Positions 1 to 10,690 of a DNA stretch of 64,000 nucleotides are shown here, piece after piece. The position numbers and the translations under genes are program-made. Source of the stretch: Certhia americana (Eukaryota > Chordata > Aves > Passeriformes > Certhiidae); the NCBI GenBank assembly GCA_018697195.1, contig CM031858.1:78623133-78687132 (forward strand), in the 5' to 3' direction. Under the pieces are notes generated by a model. That model did not search any database and was not told where the DNA came from. It worked only from the letters and a program-made list of their open reading frames with translations. Each line of letters opens with the position of its first letter. The first letter of the stretch is position 1.

Positions 1-1279
1 AAACAGAAGCTTAGTTCATCCAACACAGTTAACCTCACCGAGATTTCAGTGTGGCTATGTGTTGTTACACCTGTTCAACCGCATGAGACCTCAGGAGGAT
101 TCATCAGAGGATAACTGCTCTGGGGAAGTAGTGATGAGAGTGACCTCGGTGTAAAGATTGTGCTCGCTGTGCTACAAAGATAAGGATAATGTGCCCTGGT
201 GTTAACAGGACTTTGGAATGTAGTTATGATGAATGGTGAAACCATTAACACTTGAAAAAATATATACACTTCTTTTTTTTTAAATTTAATGATTTTTATA
301 TGATCAGATAAAACACAAATACATTTTTCTGGGGGAAAAAAAGTCTCTTGCTTTTTATAGTCTGATTTACTGAATCTTTTCTCAATTTGTACCTGAGGTG
401 TATGTAACATAGCTTAACTCTTAGGTCTTTGAATGATGAGGAAACTCATTTTTAAGTAAAAATATATATTTAAATGTATTTTCTTAAACTCTGACTTTAA
501 TCCACTACTGTTATTTTTTTTCCACTTTCATGAGGATTAAACTGGGCAACATTCTTCCAAAAAGAACAAGAATGTTGACACAAGATAAATATTCTTCTTT
601 TCTGTCTTTATTTTGCTGTTGTTTGTAGCTCAGTTCATGTGTGTGGAAGTAAGTGAGGGATATATTGTCCTTTGCATTTAAGCAGGAAGTCCAGTGGGTG
701 TTCTACAAAACCTAAAGGAAAATGTGAAATCCTTTCTTTAAGCTCTCCCAGATGTCCATGCAAGATATCAGATACAAGTATGACACAGACAGGGAGAGAG
801 TCTTACACTGCCCCTTGAGTCTCTTAAGATCTGCAGAGTGCTGGTGCTATGTCTGTGCACACAAGTGGCATTAGCTTCTGAGCACCACTGCTGGAATTAG
901 CAATGTGTGAATTCTTAACAGCATTCTAATTATAGGTCAATGACGTCCTTTTTTTAAAAAATAGTAAAAAAAAAAGAAATGTGCATTGCAACTTCTGGAA
1001 TAATAATAAATTCTGATAGAAACTGAAGTATAAATAATACAGAACCTTACTTTTGCCAGGGAACAAATCATCATATTAAAAATGAGCCAATATAATGATA
1101 GATCAATGCTGTGAAGTTTGCTTCTCTTGTTTCTGTTTCCTGGCAAAAATTCTAAATGAATTTAATCAAATGGAAATGGAAATAATTTTCAGCTTAATAA
1201 TAAGCCTGTTGAAGACTGAGATAGAAAAGTAAGGCTGAAATTACTCTGAGAGCACTAGCTTACTTGAAACAGTTTTGTA
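1..1279. other. Intergenic, no gene seen
   Basis: AT-rich unique-looking DNA with poly(A/T) patches. It holds only chance frames of up to 111 codons without domain features. No repeat family was recognised. Confidence 0.7.
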
Positions 1280-1569
1280 GAATTATAGACTATGCTGATT
1301 TGGAATGGACCCATCAGGAGCATCAAGTCCAACTCCTTGCCCTACACAGGACACTCCGAGAGTGACACCATGTGCCTGAGAGCATTGTCCAAACACTTCT
1401 TGAACTCTGCCAGGCTGGTGCTGTGACCACTGCCCTGGGGAGCCTGTTCTAGTGCTCTATTCACCTCTGTGAAGAATCCTTTCCTGATATTCAGTCTAAA
1501 CCTCTCCTGACTCAGCTTCAGGCCATTTCCTCAAGTCCTGTCACTGGTCATGAGAGTGAAGTGGTACCC
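1280..1569 (-). mobile_element. CR1 LINE, 3' part (left half of a split copy)
   Basis: Read on the plus strand, this is the reverse complement of a CR1 3' end. It opens like other avian CR1 ends (GAATTATAGA...TTTGGAATGGACCCATCA). It continues with the characteristic 'catgtgcctgagagcattg' and 'ggggagcctgttc' stretches and reaches 'cctgtcactggtcat'. At about 1569 the homology stops abruptly at an LTR and resumes at about 2251. The element is therefore inserted on the minus strand and was later split. Confidence 0.9.
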
Positions 1570-2250
1570 TGTTGTGGTCTCACCCCATCTGGCAGCCAAG
1601 CCTCAGGCAGCCACTCACTCAGTTCCCCACCAGTGGGACATAGGAGAGAATCAGAAGGGTAAAAAGCCAGAAAACTCATTGGTTGAGGTAAAGATGGTTT
1701 ATGAGGAAAAGCAAAAGCTGCACGCACTATCAAATTAAAACAGGGATTTCCTTCACCACTTCCCATGGGCAGGCAGATGTTCAGCCATCTCCAGGAGAGC
1801 TGGGCCTCATCATAAGTAGTGGTTAACTGGAAAGACAAAGGTCATCACTCAAAAAATCCCTCCCTTCTTCCCCTCACTTTATATACTGCACATGATGTCA
1901 CATGGTCTGGAATATCTCTTTGGGCAGTTTGGGTTACCTGTCCTGGCTGTGTCTCCTCCCAGACTCCCAACAACCCTCACCCTCCTCACCAGCAGGACAG
2001 TACAAAAGCAGAAGAGGCCTTGGCTCTGTGTGAGCCCTGCTCAGCCATAACAAAAACATCTCTATCAACATCTGTTATCAACCCTGTACTATGCAAATCT
2101 AAAACACAGCCTGTACCAGTTGCTGTGAAGGCATTCAATTCTATTCCAGCCAAACCCAGCACATTCCACCCCTTATTCCATAGCATTTACAACATGCCAG
2201 ATGCCCCACTATTCAATACAATTGCAGTAACCACCACCTTAACCAACACA
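1570..2250 (+). mobile_element. Solo LTR of an avian endogenous retrovirus (ERVL-like), inserted in CR1
   Basis: The segment starts TGTTGTGGTCTCACC and carries the landmarks of a common bird LTR that I recognise: 'ccagtgggac..agagaatc', a TATA box in 'tttatatactg' (about 1878-1888), 'tggaatatctctttgggcag', 'cctggctgtgtc', and 'tattccagccaaacccagcaca' (ending at 2163). CR1 homology resumes only at about 2251, so the LTR probably extends to an ACA at 2248-2250. I see no internal gag, pol or env sequence and no second LTR, so it is a solo LTR. No clean target-site duplication is visible; divergence or a wrongly placed end could explain this. Family assignment (ERVL versus ERVK) is from memory. 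Confidence 0.75.
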
Positions 2251-3035
2251 ATTCCCCCTGTGCTTCCCACCATGAGGATGTTGAAGACAACAGTGACATC
2301 TCCCCTCAGTCTCTTCTCAAATCTGAACAGACCATATGAGCTCAGTTGCTGCTCATACAGCTTCCTCTCCAGACCCTTCACCATCCTTGTGGCCCTCCTT
2401 TGAATGCTCTTTAATAGTTTAATGTCTTATATTGTGACACCCAGCACTTGAGGTGAGGCAGCCCCAGTGCAGACCAGAGCAGGACAATCCCCTCTCTTGC
2501 CCAGCTGTGATGCTGTGCCTGATGTCCCCCAGGACAGGGTTGTCCCTCCTGTCTGCCAGGGCACTGCTGGCTCATGTCCAACTTGCCACCAATCAGGAGC
2601 CCCAGGACTTTTTCCACAGCACTGCTCTTCAGCCTCTCATTCCTCACTCTGCACACACATTCAGGGTTGCCCCATCTTAAGTGCAGACTCCAGCATGCTG
2701 ATCATGTTGAACTTCACATGGTTGATGATTGACTATCTCTATAATTTGTCAAGGCGTCTCTGCAGAGTCTCCCTGCCCCCAGAGGGATCAACATCTCCTT
2801 CCAACTGAGTGTCATCAGCAAACATATTTAGTGTTCTTTTGAGTCCTGTGTCCAAGTCGTGAGTGAAGATGTTGAAGAGAATAGAGTCAAGGATGGAGTG
2901 ATGGGTTGACCTTGTGTGGCTGTCAGATCCCCACACAGCTTCTCTATCACCCTTCTCAACAGAAGAGGGAGGGGAAATAGCATGAATAATTTTGTGGGTT
3001 AAGACAAGGCCATCACTAATCAGCTGCTGGCTCAA
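2251..3035 (-). mobile_element. CR1 LINE, right half with reverse-transcriptase remnant
   Basis: This continues the split CR1 in antisense: 'ctcccctcagtctcttctc', 'cttgtggccctcctttgaatgctc', 'ttaatgtcttatattgtg', 'ctgatgtcccccaggac' and 'ttgaacttcacatgg'. On the minus strand an open stretch at 2739-3035 resembles the end of a CR1 reverse-transcriptase domain (SILFNIFTHDLDTG...). It includes the FADD version of the catalytic YXDD box at 2811-2822. The frame is only a fragment and is surrounded by decayed sequence, so the copy is dead. Confidence 0.88.
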
Positions 3036-3044
3036 GTAAAAGAA

Positions 3045-3600
3045 GACAGCACAAGGAAAATTATTTTAATTTATTCCAAATTAAAATTTAGTTGGGTGTT
3101 GAGAAACAAAGATTAACCACCTTCCATCCATCTACCCCTTCTCTTCCCAGGCTCAGCTTCAACCCTTCACTCCCAACTCTTCTAACTTCTCCCCACTAGG
3201 CATCACAGGGGATGAGGAATGGGGGTCTGCAGTCAGTCTGTCACAGTTCTTGTCTGCTGCTCCTTTCTCACACTTCTCTGCCCCAGACATGGGCTTCTCC
3301 ATGAGTTTCAGTCTTTCTGTATAAACCTGCTGCAGCATGGGCTCTCATGGGCTACAGTTCCTTCGAGACATGTCTGCCAGGAGCTGCAGTGTGGATGTCT
3401 GCTGCACCATGGTCTCTCCACGGTCTGCAGGGAAGTACCTGCTCCACCAGGACCTCTCCAGGGTCACTGGGCAATCTCTGCTTGGGATGGACTGCATTTG
3501 GCATGGGGCAGCCCCAGCCTCTCCTCACTACTTCTGCAGCTCCCATCCCCACCTGCCCCTGGGCACCTGTACCCAGTACACAGATAAACATTTTTCTGTT
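3045..3600 (+). mobile_element. Degenerate avian LTR-retroelement-like repeat
   Basis: From about 3045 the sequence changes from CR1 to a different repeat. It contains 'gttgagaaacaaagattaaccaccttccat', 'cccaggctcagcttcaac', 'gggatgaggaatgggggtc' and then imperfect tandem units of roughly 40-50 bp with the pattern CTGCTxCAxCATGGxCTCT..CGGxxTGCAG. I associate this combination with LTR elements abundant in bird genomes. The ends are not defined and neither LTR termini nor a target duplication is seen. The overlapping open frames here (up to 150 codons) are incidental. Confidence 0.55.
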
Positions 3601-5235
3601 TCAAAGTAAGTTTATCCAGTGGCTGAAAATTTTTATTTTGTGCAGGAGGTGGAGTGCTGAGGCTGGAAAATTCCCTCTCATGAATCAACAGGATGGTGCT
3701 GAAATCAGTGCATGCCTTCCTTTTAATAAAAGATTTTACATGCCAAGACCAGAAACAGACTCTGTAACTACATTTGGAAGGGAGATAGAAATAATTTAAA
3801 CATTGGTGCTTAAAAGCTCCTGTATATTCATAAACATTTAACCAATGAACTCTACACAGGGCCCAGCATTCTGTGTTACAGTCTCACAAGCTCAAAGTTA
3901 CACTTAGTAAATCTAGAGATGCCTTGCTGCTCTCTAACCAATTCATGTGAAAAGCAGTACATAAGCCATGAATAATGAAGTGCTATCTCTAAAAACCCAA
4001 TTTATCTTCTGCATGGCAAATTATCGGCATATAACAGGCCATCTCCTTGAGAAACTATGACAATTCACTTCTAGGTTATCTTTAAACAATTTCCCAAAGG
4101 GAAACTGTTTCCCAAAGGGACTGTGGGGAAAAATAAAAGATGAAACTAGGGCTTGGGAAACCTGCTCTATCACTGGGAAATACTTATTCTTAATTACTAC
4201 TTAAATGAAGGCTGATTTACTAGAAAGACCACAGCTCCACTTGACCGAATTGAGATCACAGTATCTCAAAAAGCACTTGCAATACCAGCATAATAAATTA
4301 TATTGCCAAATATACTTACGTTTCACACCTTTTAGGCACTTGTGATCTCTGGGATTTAAAGAATATTTAAGTGGTCTTTTACAGATTCCTAAAAACAAAA
4401 TTAAGAACTATATGAAAAAATTTTATTGCAAAGAAATTTTTTTGATTCTCATCCAAATGAGTAAGGTACTGGGTGAAAATACTACTCACCAGAAAAAAAA
4501 TCAGTAGATATAGTTTAAGAGAGGGCAAGATTTCTGTGCACGAATATTTGAAAGACTCCTAGGTCTGCAACACTTAACAACTTCTGAGTGAAAAAAAAGG
4601 TCCAACTAAGATAAATGAAAATTGCTTGTAAGAGAAATGTTTATGGCAAATATCACAAAAGCCTTTTTAATGGTAGAAAGACTCAACATTAATTTCTATG
4701 GCACCATAATTTTGCATTTGACTGCATTTATGTATTTCTATATGTAGAAAACAAGATCAAGAAATTATAAACAGCAACAGGATCAATATAGGCAGGATGA
4801 AGTTGTTAAAAAATAATGGAATTGTTTTGTCGTGCAAAATATTTTCAGTAGTAAAAGTGCCTAGTGCAGTATATGAACATTTTTTTCATTGACCTTGTAT
4901 TTGGATTTGTGCAGTACTTGCAATGCTGTAATCAGCTACATGCCAGAAGATGAATTAAAATGAGAACAGGTGCATAGAGAGGATATTAGGATGAGAAAGG
5001 AGCAGGGATTCCATTCCAGTCACTATGGGGAGGGGAGGAGGGGTGTATGCAGAATTAGAAGAGCTTGGCTTGTTCTGCTTAACAAAAGTTAAGAGCAAAT
5101 GTTATTGTTCTCAGTTAATACACTGCAGAATAAAATTTATTTTAGGCAAAGGACAAGCCTAAGATGACAGAAGAACTCAAGGACACAAATAGATCAGAAA
5201 TAAATTTAGCAAGAAGTTCAAGGTAGTCTTAAAAT
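3601..5235. other. Intergenic, no gene seen
   Basis: AT-rich unique sequence between two repeat clusters. The only structure noted is the short tandem duplication at 4090-4124. Confidence 0.7.
4090..4124. repeat. Short tandem duplication
   Basis: TTTCCCAAAGGGA occurs at 4090-4102 and again at 4108-4120 in an 18-bp tandem unit. Each unit is itself close to palindromic. Confidence 0.85.
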
Positions 5236-5640
5236 ATTCATGGAATGAATCACAGACAACAATTCAAGCTGGAAGGACCCACGGGAGGACATCTAATCCA
5301 AGTTGCAGAGTCAGCTCTGAGGTCAGACCAGGTTGCACAGGGCTTTAAGCTATCAGGTCTTAAAAATTGCACAGCCTCTATGGGCAACCAGCTCCAGCTC
5401 TTGACTATTTCCAGAGTAGTATTTCCTTCTATCCCACCTTTTATTCTGTTACAGCTTACACACACTGTCTCTCATTCTTTATGTCATCTCATAAAGCCCC
5501 ACTGGAAAGTGGGTGGCTTTGCCTTCTTGATAACCCCTCGCTGGGTCCTGGCTGGCTGCTCTTGGGCCTCTCCTGCAGCCATCCCTTCTCCAGGCTGAAT
5601 CAGACCTGATTCCTCAGCCTCCCCACACAGGGCAAGTGCT
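5236..5640 (-). mobile_element. CR1 LINE 3' fragment
   Basis: The plus strand shows a diverged reverse complement of a CR1 3' end: 'aatgaatcacagacaa', 'agctggaaggacccac', 'catctaatccaag', 'caggttgcacagggc', 'tatgggcaaccagctccagc', and 'cttctccaggctgaa' near 5590. A second short block at about 5705-5850 ('ttggtggtgaagacaaaggtaaag', 'ttggtcttctctgtg') resembles a more 5' CR1 region and may be part of the same deleted copy. Confidence 0.75.
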
Positions 5641-5850
5641 TCTGCTGAATTTGTTCAGTTGCTTCATGTTTTTCCTGGGCTGCTCAGGACTCTGCAAAGC
5701 ATTAGAAGATGAAATAACTTGGTGGTGAAGACAAAGGTAAAGAAGGCACCAGAGACATTGGTCTTCTCTGTGTCCACTGTCGCAAAATCACTGACCCCAC
5801 TGAGTAGTGAGCACACAGCTCCTGGTTTGGCCTTCTGCTGCTCACACACT

Positions 5851-8800
5851 GGATGAAGATCTTTGTCATTTCTAGCAGATCGAATTTGAAAATAATTTAT
5901 TATCTGTCACATCTTCAAGTCTGTAAATTAGTACCAAGAAATATGAACATTTTCTAATAATTGAAAAATATGAACTGTTAGCAAGTTTTATGAAAAGAAA
6001 TGAAGATGCTCTTTAAAACATTTAATCTTTCTTGTTTGCCTTAATTAAAGAAAATAATTTTAATAAGCCTCACAACATTTTTAAAAAACTCTAGTGAGTT
6101 ATCAGATCCTAGAAATACCTCTAGTATAAGAGGAGATAAAGTAGTGTTCAGGACTGAGTTGATTACCTTAAAGAGGACAGCAAAAGCATATTTAAAAACC
6201 ATTAATGTTGGATTTTATATATTTAAATTAGAAAAGAGGTTTTGGTTCTTTATGCATTCAGAAATTCGTCAGGTGGATACTAACATTCCCCCTAGATTTA
6301 AAAAGAGATATTTAAAATGCACTGTAGATTGCAACCACAGGCTGTATTAAAGGTGATGCATATATTAAAAGCCGCCACATGGCAAAAGAATAAAAAGGAA
6401 ACACTAGGAAACAGGCCTCTGAGAAGCATAACACCTTTCAAAGATCACCTGCAGATAACAGGAAAAAAGCAATCATTAGCATAATTTCCTCCTGCTGTGG
6501 CCAGTCAACTATCCTGCAGGCTTGTAGAAACCCACGAACATCCTCCTGCTTAATGAGTTCTCTCCTGACAGACCAAAGCTATCCTTTCCCCTGGAGCCTC
6601 CTCATGTACAAACTCCAGCTGAATTTGACCCCGACATGTCACTATTTGCTCCCTTACTCTAGAAGCAGTGGGCTTGAGGGCCTGTCCTCTGAACAACAGA
6701 AGACCTCTCAGCCGCCAAAAATTAATAAAAGCCTCACAAAAGGATATTTTCAGCAGGAAGCAGCTGGCTAGAGCCAACCACAGAACTTGTCTTAACACCA
6801 GACTAAGCAAACTGTACTGAACTAGATCCATACTTGCAATTTCCTCCAAATGCCAGAATTTGGGACCAGTCATGGGCAGAGACCAGAAGTGGCACCAAGG
6901 TCACCAGACGAGGAAAAGTTAGGGTGAATGACAGGGACTTGGGCAATGATGGAATAGTGACACAAAAGGGTTTCTTCAGAGCCTTCCTAGCTGCTCCTTC
7001 CTAGCCTGAAACCTTGCTTTGTCTTACACATGCAGTTGGAAAAGGAACAGCCAAACTTCTGAAAGCAAAAATTATGTTAAATAATTTACGCAAAGGTCCT
7101 GTTTTTATGCCTGATCAGCACTAGTTCTTGAGGAAAGAGTACTTCTCCCCTGTTATGACCTGAAGGCAAGAGCAACTCAAGTTCTTGTTCATGGATCCCT
7201 TGGGACAATTTAGTGTGACATGACACTGAGTGCTCAGTGTTTATAAATATATGTATATAATTGTATATGTATATATATATATAATATATAATATATTATA
7301 TATTACATATATATATATATGTTTATTTTGGAACAATTTGGTTGCAAAGGAAGGCAGGTATGCAGCCCTTTCAGTTGTTACTATCTATAGTAATATAGCA
7401 TATAAAAGCCCAGACACCACACAGGAACCCGTGTAAGAAAGACAGTTTTACCATCAGGTACACACATACAAACTCTTCTGTGTAGGTGCACAGACACATT
7501 TGGATTTGTTTTTCTAATTCAACTGAAAAATAAATCAACTATTAGCTTAAGTCTGGTTCAGGGACAGAAACTCAGTGTCAGCTGCATTTCTCCTGCCAAG
7601 AAGCATCCTGAATAAAACTCTTTCATGTCTCTAATAAAGAAGGCAACTAAATCCAGAAAAGGCACAAATAATTTTAGTAAAATATGTTTTGTGAAATATG
7701 CCCCTGATCTACTGGACAAGGACATCTATCACCCAGGCACAGACTGGCTCCATCTGGACCGTGTTACTTGTTAGACTTTGCTATCTCTTGTCCCAGGCGG
7801 AATCAGCTTGTATTCATGAACTTCAGAATGAGGTTTTAGACTTTCAAATGCAAAGTACATGAGCTGATGTTAGCAATACCTTTCAAGCTACATTCTGTGC
7901 TCACTGGGGTGGGACATTTGTTCCAACTAAACACATCTGGGCTATCATTCACTCCCAGACATTAAGGTAATTAACTTATCCACATCCCACTTTACCACTG
8001 ATGATAACTTGGCATTGGTCCATGAAACAAGAGTATCTGAGAGGCCTGTTAAATATTTATCTTCACATCAAGTGTTTATCACCTCTGTAGGATATTAATT
8101 TGGGTACTACATATTTAATAAATCCCCCATTTACTCCAGCAGAGAAAAGTGTACTTCACTTTGTTTATCAATTAAAACTTTTTAAAAAATGCAGTCTCTG
8201 TAAGTAAGAGCCCCTAATGACCTACCCACCTTTTCCAGTCATTCATAAGGACAAATTAGTTTTCCTGTCCTCTTCCCAGATTCTCATGCTTTCTGCAACA
8301 GTTTCTAACCTGTCACTCAAGCAAAGCCCCAGACACCTCATGCCTCACACACTGAAAGGTATATTCTTCACATGACCGGAGAGCCCTAAACTCACCATTT
8401 AGGTCAAACTAGCATTCAGCTCTGCTCTGTCAGTGGAAACTGTAGGGTCAGTCTCTTCCCAAGCATCCCTCCAATGGGTTAAATGCTGTAGTTAGGGAGC
8501 TGTGTGTCAGAATTTAACTGCTTCCCCAGCTGTCATGAACTCAACTCCTGCCACAGCAACCTCAAGAGCTGAGACACCATCAGAGGCCAACAGCTGTCCC
8601 CTCATGTGCACTGAAAACACAACCACACATTGCTCAATTCAGCTGAACAGCCCTCATTCTTTTGCTATGTCTCTCTGTTCTGCATTTACCTTCTCATCAG
8701 CACACCTTGTCCATCTTGTCCCAGGTATGGACAAATGTAGTGGCCCCATTAGAAGGAAAATGAAAGTTACCTGTGACCATATTTCTTAGAGATAGAAGCT

Positions 8801-10509
8801 GTATTCTCCTTTGCCCAGGCCCATTGTCTTGTGCTGCCTTGCAGCCGCAGCCACAGCGAGGAGCTGCAATGGCTGCAGTGCTGCATCCTTTCACTGCTGC
8901 ACTTGGTGAACTCAAAACCAGCCCTCCCCTCAGGAAAGGGACTACATGCAAAGCCCAGTCCTCCACATGTTGCTGGATCTGACTAAGCCACTGCCACCAG
9001 CCAGAGACAGGCACTCTCTGAAAGGAAGGACAAACTGAGCTCCCTAGCAGTGGACAGACTGCTTTTTACCCCATTGGTGACTTCAAGCCTAAGGATGCCC
9101 AAATATTCCCTCACTCCCTCCATGCACAGGCCAGCAAGTTGACAGTGTGAATCAACTGGATGAAGAAATCCCAGATAAAGGCCAAAGGCTCTTCAGCTGA
9201 GTTGGTAAGTGGCTAAACTAGCACAGAAAAAACAAAGTTATTGATGGAAAGGGACAGAGGCAAACAGGAACTTCGGCTTTCCCCTTGGGTCTAGTCAGGA
9301 CTTTTCACTCACTTTGCTCCTCTGTGCCTGGATTCCCTTCACCTTTTATGTAGATAGATTAGACTTTATATTCTTAGATGCTTTATTTTCACGTACAGCT
9401 TCCTCTTTCTTCATACATAGCATATCAGAAGGAGTCTCTGCTCTTCAGCGGGGCCTTTTAAAGCCTACCTAAAAGGAACATAATGTAATGTTATATTGGC
9501 AGCATCCTTACTCAAAACCATCAGGATAATACCAAGCTTGTGAATCCAGAATTACTAATACTAAATATGAATACGGAATTTCATGCTGGCTTGAATACCA
9601 CTGATTGAATAAAGATATAGTGTAGAAAAAAAAATATAGATTCAGTAATACAGATTTTCAGAAATACAGATTTACAGTTTAGAGGGAAACATTTACAGTA
9701 ACACATGCATCTACTGAATATCTGGTTCTAATGCATACATTCAACAGCCATCATTTAGACTGAGAGGGAATTAAAAAAGAATATAAAGCCAGTGATTGAG
9801 ATTTGGGGGATTGATTTAGTAAGGAGAAAATCCCAAATATTTTTACAGAGCCTTTCTTTATAAAAGTAAGGATATTTCTGAAAAAATTATCATCCAAATC
9901 TTACAAAGAAACTTTAGACCCTGTAGCATTTTAGCTTTGGCTAGCTTGGACCTCACTGCTTACATTAAGTCTTTTTCACACTGAGTTGCCATTTGCTCTT
10001 TCTGAATTTTGTTTTTCCTTTTATCCTGTTCAATTCAAATTCTCAAGTGGTTTCACAATGACAGAACAGTTCTACTCAGCCAAAGTGGAAGACAGCCAGA
10101 ATACCCAGATGAAGAGATTTTCAGATGAGCTGGGGGAGATTCATTACGCTGAAGGTACATCATTATTTTCAGTAGCATTTGGTAAAGTGGAACAGGCAGT
10201 AGGTGATTATTAATCATAGAAACATTAGCACTTTGGGTCCTCTATGCAACCTTTCTTCCTCTGCTTTGGTTTCTCTGAAGTCACACTTGTTCTGGGCTAT
10301 CAGTCTTGGACTAACGTTGTACCTACTGTCTCAGCATCAGCAGTGATGGAGAAGTTTCTCTGCAAAGTTAAAGCCAGAGATTCTTCTGTTATATAAAAGC
10401 AATCAATAATTCTATTTAACCCAGAACACTGAGAGAATGCTACAGTACACACAGGAAAAGCATGCACGATTACATAATTTTTTCCACTCATTTAAAAAAA
10501 AAAAAAATG
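5851..10509. other. Intergenic, no confident gene
   Basis: This contains the TA microsatellite at 7239-7322 and a mildly GC-richer stretch at about 8500-9060. An exon-like open stretch near 10044-10153 is reported as a finding, not as a gene. Otherwise the sequence is unique and AT-rich. Confidence 0.65.
7239..7322. repeat. (TA)n-rich microsatellite
   Basis: About 84 bp made almost only of TA steps with ATA and GTATA interruptions. It is self-complementary and likely to be polymorphic. Confidence 0.95.
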
Positions 10510-10690
10510 GACCAGCTTGGTCTGGAAGGGACCTTAAAGGTCATCTAGTTCCAATCCTACAGCCATGGACAGGGACACTTTTCACTAGGTTGCTCAGAAC
10601 TCCATCCAACCTGGCCTTGAACACTCCTGGGGATGGAGCATTCATGGTTTTTCTGGGAAATCCATTGACACTTACAGTCTAACTCTTCCT
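10510..10690 (-). mobile_element. CR1 LINE 3' fragment
   Basis: The segment begins with 'cttggtctggaagggacc', 'ttaaaggtcatctagttcc' and 'catggacagggacac', and then 'catccaacctggccttgaac' and 'tcctggggatggag'. This is the standard antisense CR1 3' sequence, truncated at about 10690. It is preceded by an A15 run. Confidence 0.9.

Noticed and set aside
1819..2403. Plus-strand frame of 194 codons, among the longest outside FBXL7
   Set aside because: It runs through the LTR and into antisense CR1 sequence; no viral or cellular protein domain is encoded in this direction.
3219..3799. Overlapping plus-strand frames of up to 150 codons
   Set aside because: They lie mainly in an LTR-like repeat with tandem units; the open frames result from GC-rich repeat sequence.
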